DNA of 64,000 bases from Serripes groenlandicus (GCA_031761405.1 JASEVX010000001.1:200246356-200310355), one strand, 5' to 3'; positions 43,595-54,560 are shown, numbered from the stretch's first letter. Notes: generated from the letters alone by a model not told the origin. Numbers and translations: made by a program.

Positions 43595-43740
43595 ATTTCT
43601 CTCTTATCATTAAAGCAAACCCTATGTTGTGGGTACTCAAAAGAATCGTCTGAGACGATTCTTTTGAGTACCTACAATAAAGGGTAAGAGGGTCAAATAA
43701 GGATTTTAGAACATGCAAAACGCCCCTTATCTAGAGCCCT
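43595..43740 (-). mobile_element. MITE family E, copy E4
   Basis: TTTCTCTCTTATCATT block, palindrome 43617-43684 whose centre is shortened (CGTCT-G-AGACG), then AATAAGGATTTTAGAACATG and CGCCCCTTATCTAGAGCCCT. It abuts D2. Confidence 0.85.
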
Positions 43741-44193
43741 GAATTTCGTGCGCGATAACGATATAAAATGGGAGGTGACCAATCTATACTTTAATGTTCA
43801 TTATGAAAGGCGAACCAGTGATAAAAGCATATCTAGAAACAGGACAACAGTAGTTCGAATATGTCATCAAAAGTGCCGCTATCTTGTTTTCGAGGTACAG
43901 ATTCGTTCCAAAGTTAATGGTTCGAGCTTAACGATTTATTCGCATTTACCCATTTTTTATCGTGTTATCTCGAGTCAGCTATATGCCGTTTCTTCGTATC
44001 AATTGATTCTGATGACCATTGTTCCGTTTTCATCAAACAAGGAAAGATATTCGATTTCTTATCACTATAGGCCGGCTGTGTGCGGCCTACCCCTCTCTGG
44101 GCGTTTTTGTTTTTCCCACGGGAGGATACAGCGTGTTTCTCTTCCATGGAGCCTTTCGTGCCCTATCACTTAGAGGGAACATGGAAAAAATTC
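43741..44193. other. no convincing gene
   Basis: A 141-codon plus-strand frame (43748-44173) overlaps minus and shifted plus frames. I see no domain, signal or repeat in it. Confidence 0.4.
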
Positions 44194-44215
44194 GGGGGGG
44201 GGGGGGGGGGGGGGG
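44194..44215. repeat. poly(G) tract, 22 nt
   Basis: Uninterrupted G run. The length shown may not be accurate. Confidence 0.9.
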
Positions 44216-44436
44216 AACGCCCAGAGAGTGCTCGGCCGCTCTTAAAAGAACACAATATCTGATAGGCTAAACGATATGATTAAGCTTTAGTAATCTAGAT
44301 AGATACGAATGAAAATAACGTTTGTAAGTGACGATTATCATCGGCCATGATCAGTCTCAGTTGTGCCAGTTTTTATTCAATCGCATCATAACAGTTAAGC
44401 TCGAGAGTTCCAACATATATACTAGTTGAGTTTATA

Positions 44437-44698
44437 TGAGCCTTTCTGCAAGAAAACCAACATTGTGGACTATGCGTAAAAATATCGATCCGAATAAGTT
44501 TTAGCATGCCGCGTAGGCTAACCCGGCATGCACTTTTCTCCCCCTGTGGATTTTCTGTTTCATGAATCACTACTATATACCCCTATCCCCCTGAGACGGA
44601 ATGTATTGTCCCGGATTAGCCTGCGCGGACTGCACAGGCTGATCTGGGTAGATACATTACGCAGAGTCAATAATGTTGGTTTTCTCGTGGAACGGCTC
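44437..44698 (+). mobile_element. MITE family A, copy A14
   Basis: TGAGCCTTTCTGCA at left, GGAACGGCTC at right. Arms and internal block complete. The following base starts the 40-bp minisatellite. Confidence 0.92.
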
Positions 44699-45357
44699 GT
44701 AGGGAAGCAACTGCTATCCTTACAACACCGAGCGTCGTGTAGGGAAGCCACTGCTATCCTTACAACACCGAGCGTCGTGTAAGGAAGCCACTGCTATCTT
44801 TACTACACTGAGCGCCATATAGGGAAGTCACTGCTATCCTTACAACACTTAGCGCCATGTAGCGAAGCAACTGCTATCCTTACAACACCGAGCGTCGTGT
44901 AGGGAAGCCACTGCTATCCTTACAACACTGAGCGTCATGTAGGGAAGCCACTGCTATCCTTACAACACCGAGCGTCATGTAGGGAAGCCACTGCTATCTT
45001 TACTACACTGATCGCCATATAGGGAAGTCACTGCTATATTTACAACACTTAGCGCCATGTAGGGAAGTCACTGCTATCCTTACAACACTGAGAGCCATGA
45101 AGGGAAGTCACTGCTATCTTTACTACACTGAGCGACATGTAGGGAAGTTGCTGCTATCCTTACTACACCGAGCGCAATGTAGGGAAGTAAGTGCTATCCT
45201 TACAACACCGAGCGCCATGTAGGGAAGTCACTGCTATCCTTACAACACTGAACGCTATGTAGGGAAGTCACTGCTATTCTTACAACACTGAACGCCATGT
45301 AGGGAAATCACTGCTATCCTTACTACACTGAACGCCATGTAGGGAAGTCACTGCTAC
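44699..45357. repeat. minisatellite, 40-bp unit, about 16.5 copies
   Basis: The unit GTAGGGAAGCCACTGCTATC plus CTTACAACACCGAGCGTCAT. Variants at several sites (AAGTCACTG, CTACACTGA, CGCCATAT) recur in blocks. For example, the pair CGTCGTGT / CGCCATAT recurs about 200 bp later, suggesting higher-order duplication. The first unit begins at the last base of A14. Confidence 0.96.
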
Positions 45358-45740
45358 CATTTAAAAAGAACCGGCCGGGAGTTGAGCCGGGAGTTTAGTC
45401 TTTTTCTGTATACCGCTTTCGATGTGGATTCTCAGTGTATTAAACTACATGCAGTTCGGTAAATACATGTCTATGGATATGCCAAATTCGTAAGACTCCA
45501 TGTATTTGAAGTGCACTGTACATCGTATAACTCGACAACGAAAAACGTGATTTCAATGTGCAATATATTCTTTTGTCGATTTTCCCATACTACGATCCGT
45601 TGCACGTGCTCCATGCTCCGATTCCATGCTACGATTCGTTGCACGTGCTCCGTGCTACGATCCGTTGCATGTGCTCCAAGCTTAAGTTACAACTAATCGG
45701 ATGTCCTCTGTGCCATCTAAACGCCGCGTCAGTCGCTGCA
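45358..45740. other. no gene; short direct repeats
   Basis: TACGATCCGTTGCACGTGCTCC is repeated about three times near 45592-45677 with small changes. Frames across it are repeat-driven. Confidence 0.55.
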
Positions 45741-45745
45741 TCATA

Positions 45746-45935
45746 TGAGCCATCCCAGGAGGAAACCAACATTGTGGACTCTGCGTAAAGTAGCGAGCCG
45801 GATCAGCCTAAGCATACCGCACAGACTTACCCGGATAGACACGTTTCGCCTCCTGTGGATTTTCTGTTTCAGGAATGATCTGGTTCGATACATTACGCAG
45901 AGGCCATACTGTTGGTTTTCTCGCGGGACTGCTCA
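45746..45935 (+). mobile_element. MITE family A, copy A15 (internal deletion)
   Basis: TGAGCCATCCCAGG and GCGGGACTGCTCA. It jumps from TTTCAGGAATGA to TCTGGTTCGATAC, losing about 70 bp. Confidence 0.9.
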
Positions 45936-45966
45936 TATATAAGCAGCATTTTGTTGTTGTCGTTCT

Positions 45967-46101
45967 TTAACCCTTTCCAGCATACAACATGGGGCAAAGA
46001 CACGAACAATGTGTATATACATGAAGGTTCAATTGCTAATAAAAAGTTAAAATAGTGTGACAAAAGGCGTCAGAAAGCATCTTTATGTGGCACAGTTTTA
46101 G
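45967..46101. mobile_element. MITE family B, copy B15 (remnant)
   Basis: TTAACCCTTTCCAGCATACAA at left; later AGTGTGACAAAAGGCGTCAGAAAGC and GTGGCACAGTTTTA. Centre deleted. Confidence 0.65.
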
Positions 46102-46788
46102 AAGACATGTCGTGCAATGTTTGTGCGTGTCTCCCGTTTGACAATTATACATTATACTAGTTTTAATCATTCATGAACACTGGTTTTAATGTAATCATGA
46201 CTGAAAAACATATATCTTTATGAACTTGTAGTCTACTCTTTTTTCTCTGTTTAATCGTTGAAGTCTGGAAAGTTGGTGACTTTAATACAGCAAATTCTTG
46301 TAAATTGTATTAATTGCAGACTTGTCTTTCCAATTTTATGGTTCGGATAGCGGCTTTTTCCGAACACACTACCCTTTTTATGACACATGTTTGTCATAAA
46401 TATTTACAAATTGAAAGCAACAATTTCATTTTGCCTCTGAAAACAAAGAATTGTCGCAAATAGGTTCTTAATGAAACGGAATCGAACGCCGTGAAGAAGA
46501 GTACATCGGTTCATTAATATTCATGAGCACCGCCTCATTAATATTTATGAGATTCTTATTACTTCGCAAACACAAAACAGCCGCTTTTAAATTATTTTAT
46601 TTTTTATAAAAGACAAGTTTAGTATTCTACAAAAAGTTATTAGTGGGTGCACGACTGTAAAGAATAGTGATCGTTTTTTAAATAACTTCAATAACTGTTT
46701 TAACTGTTTTACCCTCCCTACCCTGATGTGTTCCGCTGTATTGGACTTTGAGCAACACGTTTTGCATTACTTGAACAATTGCGAAATA
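46102..46788. other. no recognisable feature
   Basis: AT-rich. TTCATTAATATTCATGAGCA is nearly repeated at once (CTCATTAATATTTATGAGAT) near 46510-46552. Confidence 0.4.
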
Positions 46789-47050
46789 TGAGCCGTTCCG
46801 TGAGAAAACCAACATAATGACTTCTGCGTAATATATCGACCCAGATCAGCCTGCGCAGTCCGCGCAGGCTAATCCGGCCCGACACATTCCGTCTCAGGGG
46901 GATAGAGGTATAGAGTAATGCTTCCTGGAATAGAAAATCCACAGGAGGCGAAAACTGTCTGTCGCGTTAGCCTGATCAGCATGCTTAGGCTGATCCGCGT
47001 CGACACTTTACGCGCAGTCCACACCGCTAGTTTTCTCGCGTGACGGTTCA
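46789..47050 (-). mobile_element. MITE family A, copy A16
   Basis: TGAGCCGTTCCGTG and GCGTGACGGTTCA, with ATA outside each end. All blocks present. Confidence 0.92.
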
Positions 47051-47141
47051 TATGTAAACCAAGATTGGTCTGAACATTATTGCAGTTTAATCTAGGACTA
47101 CATTGTTAGCTACTTAGTAATGTGTTGTACAGACTATTCGG

Positions 47142-47412
47142 GACCCGGCCGGTTAGCTCAATTGGTAGCGTATCTGACTCGTGATCTGGAGGTCACGGGT
47201 TCGATACCCGGTTGCGGCGCATTCTTTCGGGCGATGTTTTCCATTGCCTCTCACCTCTGATCTATGTGAGAAAGTAGTCAGTGGCTTCGAAAGAATGTTG
47301 TGTAAGTACTGGTGTGGGAAAGCCAGGAAAACATGGGTAGGTGCACTGACCGCCGTGATATGACCAAAGCTGTTGAAAGCGGCGTTAAACTCCAAACAAA
47401 CAAACAAACAAA
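47142..47412 (+). mobile_element. SINE-1 copy with perfect 14-bp target duplication
   Basis: tRNA-like head GGTTAGCTCAATTGGTAGCG (A box) and GGGTTCGATACCC (B box), body with GTACTGGTGTGGGAAAGCCA, CCGTGATATGACC, then AAAGCGGCGTTAAACTCC and (CAAA)4-5. TACAGACTATTCGG at 47128-47141 and 47413-47426 marks the exact insertion. The perfect duplication suggests the youngest SINE here. The head does not fold into a full tRNA (its 3' side does not pair with the first seven bases), so it is not a tRNA gene. Confidence 0.95.
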
Positions 47413-47426
47413 TACAGACTATTCGG

Positions 47427-48429
47427 TAAATGTACAAGATCGTGTAAAAGATCAGAGATGACGACACACATTGCATGCATTCAGCGGGATCAGCTTTAAT
47501 ACATTAAACAACTGTGTGCTGATTAATGGACATTAAAAATGATGTCCGTATTAATATTGGAAAAGGTCTGAAAATATGGAGGGAAAATACCATTGTTTCT
47601 TTGAAATATTATTTTTTTCTATACCGTTCTTAGCACTCTTTTAACTTGAATGCGATTTTTCGTCATAGAAAGACGACAAAAAAAAAAAATGTTCTTCATT
47701 AATTGGTTTTGATCCCGTCAGTAGCACATTAAGTATCCAATCTGGGTGCTGAAATCTCATTTAATCCCTTGTTATCTTGTAAAATACACACATTCTATGA
47801 ATTAGAAAGACATTTTGGTGTCGCTTTAGCAATGCAACTGTAAACGTTAATTGCGTTTTGTCGTGCAATCATTGTGATGTATCGGTCAGAGGCTGTACAT
47901 TAGCGATGCTAAAAAGGTCCAGATATCTAAGCAGGCAAACAACCAAGCGTGATGGAGACCAGCGGAATACGAAGTACAAGACGAGTCAAACAAAAACCGA
48001 CAAAAACAGAAAACGTGCAATTGTCACGAGACAAGATTTGGTGTTGGTGAGATTATTATTTTGGAAAATACATGTACCATATCGAATGATAAATGTGTAG
48101 AAATTGTTCAGACTGCGTCAATGTGCTAATTTATCTCAGTCGACACTGTTCTCAATCGATAGTTCTTTCAAGTTTAAAAAAAAAATAGATTTACACTCCT
48201 TTTAAAGATTTGATTAGTCATACAATTCGCAATCAACATTTGTATTTTATGGTGTATGCAGTTGAATGTATTGTTTTTTTATAACAGTGAATACCCAGAT
48301 CAATTTGTCTCTTTGAGCATTCAGGGCATCCTTGCCTCTATCTCTATCTGGTCGTTTACGCATGCTTAAAGCACCTGCACATCAGTGTTACCACACTATG
48401 GGGTTGTTCAAGTATGCAGTATTTACCAG
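47427..48429. other. no recognisable feature
   Basis: Unique-looking with an A-run near 47681-47690. An 80-codon frame at 47858 is basic and has no motif. Confidence 0.45.
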
Positions 48430-48527
48430 AGGTGCCAGTCTCGTTTAAAACCTAAAAATAGCATTTGACTATATATATATATATATTGATAAATGCTATT
48501 TTTAGATTTTGAACGAGACTGGCACCT
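48430..48527. mobile_element. short foldback element K
   Basis: Inverted arms of about 37 bp: AGGTGCCAGTCTCGTTTAAA... faces ...TTTTGAACGAGACTGGCACCT. The tip is (TA)n. No second copy in the window. Confidence 0.85.
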
Positions 48528-49059
48528 GTGGTCCCATCATTCATTCTGAAAACTGCTATTGCTCGGTGGATTTTGGCCAGAACCGTTTATTTTTGAGATC
48601 ATGGATCTTGTATTTCGAATTATAAGCAACATGTGTGTACGGTCGTTTTCTGCGCAAGACTATTTGATTGATATCTCTATGCAATTACAGGTCATGATAG
48701 TGTGGCTTGCGAGAGCATATATTCCAGAGAGAATATGTTCCTGTATTTTATCTCTGCATCATTTATCTTTTCTTGAATTCAGTCCGACGTTGAATAAATC
48801 TAGATGCAATATGAGTCGTAATCATAGCTAGAGGAAAATGACGATTGCGGTCTACATTGTGCAGTATTGTTGTTCTAAATCATGTTGACCTGATATCCGT
48901 ATCCGTATTTCTATCCTGTCACTGCATTTCATCGATAAATCTCAAAGATCGCTCGCGGATTATCTTATCGTGACACTAGAGCTTAAGTAATAATGCTATC
49001 TCCGAAACCGTAAGCGCCAAAGAGGAAAATAACTTCTATAACTGTTTTGAAAGACCTCG

Positions 49060-49900
49060 ATGGAAAGCACGGAAAGACAACGTCAATTGAGAGATTGCCT
49101 CGGCGATGGGAAGCGCGGCATTAGGGCCTATTGTAAGATACCTGATGTCCACAGCTAGCTCTAGTCCTGGTTTGATACTTTCTCACCATTTTGTATTAGC
49201 CTTGGTGATTCCAGGTCCATCCATTTGCAAGAGTACAACAAAATATCCGTCTCAATATGCTCCTAGTTGAAGAAGGCCCCCTTATCGTCCAGCCTCAGCT
49301 CTTGTATAAGTCGGCTGTAGTCAACAAATTATAATCTTACTTTTGTGTCAGCCAGGGGCGGACCCATCAGAGTATTGGCATCCTTCTTTTGCACCTCTGC
49401 CTTCCTCCGTTGGACGACATCAATGGCCTTCTTGTTATGTATACTAGTAATTTATTGGTGACCTAGTAGGATGGCATCCTGTATGAACACTTAGTTGTTC
49501 ATCCTGGCATTCAACAGTTTGTCAACGATTTATGGAGGAGCACCAAAAACCTCTCATATATATATACCCGAAGGCTCCATGTCTCCTAGGAAATGATAAC
49601 TAATTTCCTTAGTCGCCCAATGAACTCTCAATAATCCATCAGCGATCTCTTCAAGTCTCTCAGTGATCATTCTTTATCGCACCTGATCTCTCGGCGAACT
49701 CTCTGTCACAAATCAAGCGCTGGGTGAACTTACTCCAAGTGGTTGCTGCAGGAGGCCGGGGTCTCTGCAAGATCTCTATAGATAGCCATATATAACATTG
49801 TGATAGCGCAACTAGTGTACAAGGACCTTCTAAGCATTTACAAAGGAGCGGCTTTTTCGGGGCTTATAGATCGTCAAGAGATCGGGCAAATTTTGGATTG
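49060..49900 (-). pseudogene. possible decayed coding remnant
   Basis: Composition here is less AT-rich than the neighbourhood. On the minus strand broken frames read YSRLIQELRLDD near 49300 and KKAIDVVQRRKAEVQKKDAN near 49400, and other pieces near 49700. The QELRLDD phrase is reminiscent of the N-terminal region of PIF/Harbinger-type transposases, from memory and far from diagnostic. Many stops interrupt it. It could equally be chance or another decayed element. Confidence 0.25.
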
Positions 49901-50635
49901 CTCAATTATCGTCCTAAGATATCCGTCGGTGTAAAGGGGTCTATAATATTTTAGTTATTAAACTTTACTGTGTTGCAATTGCCATTTTGCCATTTGTAGG
50001 CGCAATGGCTTTTTTGTTTGGTTCTCTTTTGACAATCTTCATGGCGAATCCGTGTCAACTCGGTCTCATGCTATTTGAAGTAATTTATGAGGTACCAAAT
50101 ATTTCATGTCAGAGGTTAGCGCCATTTTGACAAAGAGTGACAAAATCTACCAAAAAACACCGACTACCTCTACAAGGAAAAGTAGTGACTAAGGAATCAA
50201 TTATCAAATGTTGTCTATTGTTCGTTCGTACGCGGTTAACTCCCTGTAATAAGAAAATAATTACTAAAATGACAAGTTTGTAAATTTGTACCACGTATTT
50301 CTGCTACAAATCCATGTCCGAGACTTTCAATAACGGAGTAGAAAGTGTTACAAATGAAACATGCATTTGGAAGAAAGAAGCATGTAATTAGCAACAAACA
50401 GCGTGCACTTGGACGGTCGATACATGCGATGACGCGTAACGGAGCATATCTAAGTAATCAGCACATCCACAATGGTGAATAGCTATGGTATTAACAGGCA
50501 TGTGGAATAAATACGCATGCAGGTGAAATATGCATGATATCAGTATCATAACACGTGCACTCGGGTGATTGACACATAAGGTGACACATGCATTTAACAT
50601 GCAAGAAATAAGACAAATGATCACGTAATGTTCAT
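49901..50635. other. no recognisable gene
   Basis: The 103-codon minus frame ending at 50699 begins inside MITE C3 and has no motif. Some CATGC(A/G)-rich words at 50510-50600. Confidence 0.4.
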
Positions 50636-50848
50636 TTACTCTTTCAGCGCGGAATTGTTTAAAGTAGACTCTTCCATGTTCAAAATTGGGTGTGTCCATT
50701 TCTCAATTTATGAAAGTTTTGGACTATTTTGGTAACTAAAAGGCAAACAATGCTGATTTCAGGTGAGACAGCTCGTTACGAGCTGACTCACATGAATCTG
50801 CATTGTTTGCAAAATCCTCAATATTGCCTGTCGCGCTGAAAGAGTTAA
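50636..50848. mobile_element. MITE family C, copy C3
   Basis: The left TTAA has changed (TTTACTCTTTCAGCG); the right end CGCTGAAAGAGTTAA is intact. The hairpin tip is GCTC-GTTAC-GAGC. Confidence 0.92.
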
Positions 50849-50999
50849 TAAGAATTTCTTATAGATACATCGAGTTTTATCGGAAATCCCCCTTCGTACT
50901 TGTGTTCAATATCATGGATAAATATCGCTTTCTTATGAGGCAAAATGTTCATTTGGAAATGTCCAAAAAGTACAATATGGTTTTCGTGAATAGTTTAGG

Positions 51000-51110
51000 T
51001 TCAAATCCGCCTGTCCATCTGCGCCATCTTGTCAGAATCTACACAAGTTGACAGACGCTCGTAACAAGCTTATGTAAGTATTATGTGAACAGTGTAAATC
51101 TTGATCAGAA
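51000..51110. repeat. family P dispersed repeat, copy P2
   Basis: Same word order as P1 at 21285, including AGTTGACAGACGCTCGTAAC in place of AGTTGACAGAAGCTTCTGAA. Confidence 0.65.
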
Positions 51111-52062
51111 TGTGCGGTAACGCATGCTGGTCTGGATATATATGCAGCACAGAAGCAAACATATGCCAATGCCCCAAGACTGAGATAATTTAACTACTGT
51201 TAAACACTTTGAATTCGCAAAGTGTAAATGTTTCGATTTTTGTCCAAAATCCGCTATTCTTTTTTTAATTTGTGTATTCATGAATTCGCGACATCCGAAC
51301 TAAATAGTTCTCGAACAGCCTAATTAACGAGCATCTATGAAAAAAAAAATCTACTATTGCGCGTAGCTGGTTTGTACCAAATTGTCATTATTCAAGGTGG
51401 AATGCGGTCTACCCGTTACAGATCAGTTAACATACTTCAAATCATCAGGTTTGCTGAAGTAGCACATTTTCTGATATTTGTAAATTCCAAACATTATTCG
51501 TGGTGATAATGAATTCGCGCGAAAATCAATTCGCGAATATTAGAAAAAATAAATCTAACGCGAATAAAATTTGTTTTACAGTTAGTGATTAACCAAAACA
51601 AATCTCAAACATTTGAAACAATATGTCGAACTTTTGTACATAATATTTAAAGTCAGTTTTAGGACAGACGTAAAACTATTCAAATTTTATGTGCGACTAA
51701 CACATGCGTTTCTCTTTGCCGTACACGAATACCATAAATGAATAAACTACTTAATCGGTTTTTATCGCAAACAAAAATTGTTAGAAACAATCATTATTTG
51801 GGAACGTCGCTAAATAAAATGCAACTTTGCATGATTTGGGACACTCTTGTCGCATTGGCATAGTTATCTGCTAAGTAATGAATGCTTTCAGAGTTAAATA
51901 TATTCATGAAATGCATTTGATAAGGTTGCACTTTTTAATGAGAATGGAATGACTTTATGCATCCTCTACTGCCATGAGAGACATGCAGGCGTCTATCTAA
52001 GTCATTTCACAGTTCTTTAATGCGAAATCAGTTGATTTTTTTTCGATATAATTTATGATGTT
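51111..52062. other. no recognisable gene
   Basis: AT-rich. Words GAATTCGCGA and AATTCGCGCGAA recur near 51281-51535, possibly remnants of one repeat. Confidence 0.4.
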
Positions 52063-52294
52063 TTATCCTTTTCCAAATAGGGAAGCCTTTTGGCGCATTT
52101 GGAGAATGCGACACTTAGAAAATATTGTAGCAACAAAAAAAAAAAATGCTCATGATTAGAAATTTCTCCCTTTGTCACATTGTTTTCGGGTATTTTCAAT
52201 ATTTATGTTTATTTTATAGTTATTTTCCATTTTTCTTCCCAGACCTTTTTCAAAGTTGTCTGCTGCAGTTGTGTTGTATGTGGGAACAGGTTAC
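52063..52294. mobile_element. MITE family B, copy B16 (degenerate)
   Basis: TTATCCTTTTCC at left, GGGAACAGGTTAC at right. Right arm AAAGTTGTCTGCTGCAG is clear; the hairpin is weak and interrupted by a 13-A run. Confidence 0.7.
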
Positions 52295-52399
52295 ATGACA
52301 CTTAGCTTCTCACGGCAAGGAATATTCAGTTTGATAATTGAGTATCTTACTAGCTTTTGCTGCAGGAAAAACGTATCTAGTTACATATCTTCAAAGACC

Positions 52400-52650
52400 G
52401 CCTCGATGCCGAAGTGGTAGAGCGTCGCGGGTTCGATCCTCGATCGGTCATATCAAATACTTTTAACAGGGTAGTAATGGCTGCCCTGCACTCCTTGGCG
52501 CTCAGGGTTGCGGAGTTAGCATTACGACTAACTGGTTGCTGTCAGTATAAATGGACCGGTAGTATTGCTAACTAACCCATGAAACGCCGTGATATAACTG
52601 ATTAATGTTAAAAGCGGCGTAAAACATCAAACAATCAATCAATCAACATA
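52400..52650 (+). mobile_element. SINE-1 copy (head shortened)
   Basis: GCCGAAGTGGTAGAGCGTCG runs almost directly into GGGTTCGATCCTC, so the A and B boxes are unusually close. Then GTTAGCATTACGACTAACTGG, AAACGCCGTGATATAACTGA and AAAGCGGCGTAAAACATC with an AATCAATCAATCAA tail. Confidence 0.82.
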
Positions 52651-52966
52651 TCTTTATAGACTATTTTAGGTCATTGGTGGAAAACATAACGCTAATCACA
52701 ATCCCATTTATCAATCAGCGGAAAGAGTCAATCGCCCAGCCGGGGTTCGAACTCGCGACCCCTGGATATAAAACCCTAGCCATTACCGACTGAGCCCTGA
52801 TGGTTAAACGACCAAATCAACTCAATAAACACAAACAAGGTGATGATTAAACTAGAAACTTGATCGAAAATTGCCGTTGTAAGCAAAATTGCACTAAGCA
52901 GGATACGGGAAGATCTATTTTACTAGCAACAGAATCTTCAATAATTCCAGTAGTGCAAGCAAAACA

Positions 52967-53179
52967 TTAACTCTTTCAGCGCCGAATTGTTTAAAGTAGA
53001 CTCATCCATGTTCAAAATCGGGCGTCTCCATTTCCATGTAATAAAAGTTTGGACTACTTTGATAACGAAAATGCAAACAATGCTGATTTCAGGTGAGACA
53101 GCTCGTTACGAGCTGACTCACCTGAAATCAGTTTTGTTTGCAAAAACATCAATATTGCCTTTGGCGCTGAAAGAGTTAA
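52967..53179. mobile_element. MITE family C, copy C4
   Basis: TTAACTCTTTCAGCGCCGAA and GGCGCTGAAAGAGTTAA. Hairpin nearly perfect with GTTAC loop. Confidence 0.94.
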
Positions 53180-53698
53180 CTTCTTGTGTAGACGATATTT
53201 CTGAATAAAATTTCAAAATCATAAAAAGAATCTCACCTAAAGATTAATTTGCTCATTTAGTTCGCAGATAAACCAATTAACAGCCGATTCTTATAATAAA
53301 TAAATATATATGAATAAGAAAATGAATACATGAGAACAAAACGGGCATTATTTACCAAGAACAAACTGGCTATGAATTAAAAGCGTTTCACTTGCTGAGA
53401 TAAAACAGACGACTTTGTAGAATATCACGACTTTGTAGAATATTGTAACAGGTGTTTCCGTATTTCCATATCATATCTAAATTGATGAACACGAATTTAA
53501 ATGGATCAGCTTTCAAATAACACTTCAGCAAAGCATCCATTTTCAACTAGATTGGAGACAAGAAATAGACGGCCTCACGTGGACAAACCTTTAAGCGATC
53601 AATTTCAATTCGAATCAGTGCAACACCACATCAAAACGTACTGAAAGCAGCCCTTTGACGTGTTGACATGAAGACCATTCAAAAAACTCTTCTTTGTG
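53180..53698. other. no recognisable feature
   Basis: AT-rich. ACGACTTTGTAGAATAT is directly doubled near 53408-53443. Confidence 0.45.
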
Positions 53699-53699
53699 G

Positions 53700-53893
53700 A
53701 AGACAGTGTTACAGAGGTAGAGCGTCGGCCTCTTGTACCAAAGGTCCCGGGTTCGAATCCCATGATGAGCGGGTTCTGCCTTTGTGATTTCTCCACACAA
53801 ACGGCGCGAGTACTGGTTTAGTTTCCAGGAAGCAGACATCGAGCGTGATTAATATAAGCTTAAAGCTTGTTTCGCAATCGATGTAAAATAAAT
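53700..53893 (+). mobile_element. SINE-2 copy, near complete
   Basis: A-box region ACAGAGGTAGAGCGTCGGCC, B box GGGTTCGAATCCC, body GCGGGTTCTGCCTTTGTGAT, GGAAGCAGACATCGAGCGTG, and a tail AGCTTGTTTCGCAATCGATG then AAATAAATAAGTTTAAAC. The tail differs wholly from SINE-1, so it would need a different LINE partner. Confidence 0.85.
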
Positions 53894-54342
53894 AAGTTTA
53901 AACTTTTCACTCTTCTTCACAAAATGTCGATATATATATTATATATACACTGTACGCACGTACTTTATTAACATAACATAATTTTATTGGCATACACTAA
54001 TCCCATATTCATAGCCAAAATGAGTGATATACAATTAGAAAAGAAAAAAATGCCATCCTTTCTGGAAGTGTAAACTAGTATCATTAATAAACGACTGGCT
54101 CCAATCTCAAAAGAATTGTGGTAGCAAGACTCACTCCGTTTTAACAATAAGCATTTTGTTCCGTAGCAGGATTATTATTAATAATATTACAATATTGTGT
54201 TCGTAACTGTTACGAGACGATCGCCTATAGTTATACAACCCAACAGTTTTTTCAATGCACTTTGTATCTAATTTAAGAAAAATAAAAATCAGCTGAACAC
54301 TTTTTGTACAAAAGTGCTTGATTTAACACACGCTCTAATGTG
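53894..54342. other. no recognisable feature
   Basis: AT-rich, with TA-rich words at 53930-53947. Confidence 0.4.
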
Positions 54343-54560
54343 TTAACTCTTTCAGCGCCAAAGGCAATAATTGAGCTTTTTGCAAACAATACAGATTCAG
54401 GTGAGTCAGCTCGTAACGAGCTGTCTCACCTGAAATCTGCATTGTTTGGCTGTGAGTTATAAAAAAAAATATTCCAAAAATGTTATAACATGAAAAAAGA
54501 GTCGTCCGAGTTTGAACACGAAAGAGTCTACTTTAAACAATTCGGCGCTGAAAGTGTTAA
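54343..54560. mobile_element. MITE family C, copy C5
   Basis: TTAACTCTTTCAGCGCCAAA and CGGCGCTGAAAGTGTTAA. Orientation as C1. Hairpin tip GCTC-GTAAC-GAGC. Confidence 0.93.

Noticed and set aside
43748..44173. 141-codon plus-strand frame
   Set aside because: No domain, no coding signature, overlapped by frames on both strands; consistent with chance.
47147..47222. Possible tRNA gene
   Set aside because: A and B boxes are good, but the acceptor and anticodon stems do not pair, and the sequence is the head of a SINE with a 14-bp target duplication.
52725..52800. tRNA-like words on the minus strand (GAGTTCGAACCCC, TCAGTCGGTAATGG)
   Set aside because: Likely another SINE head, but no body or tail was found, so family and limits cannot be supported.
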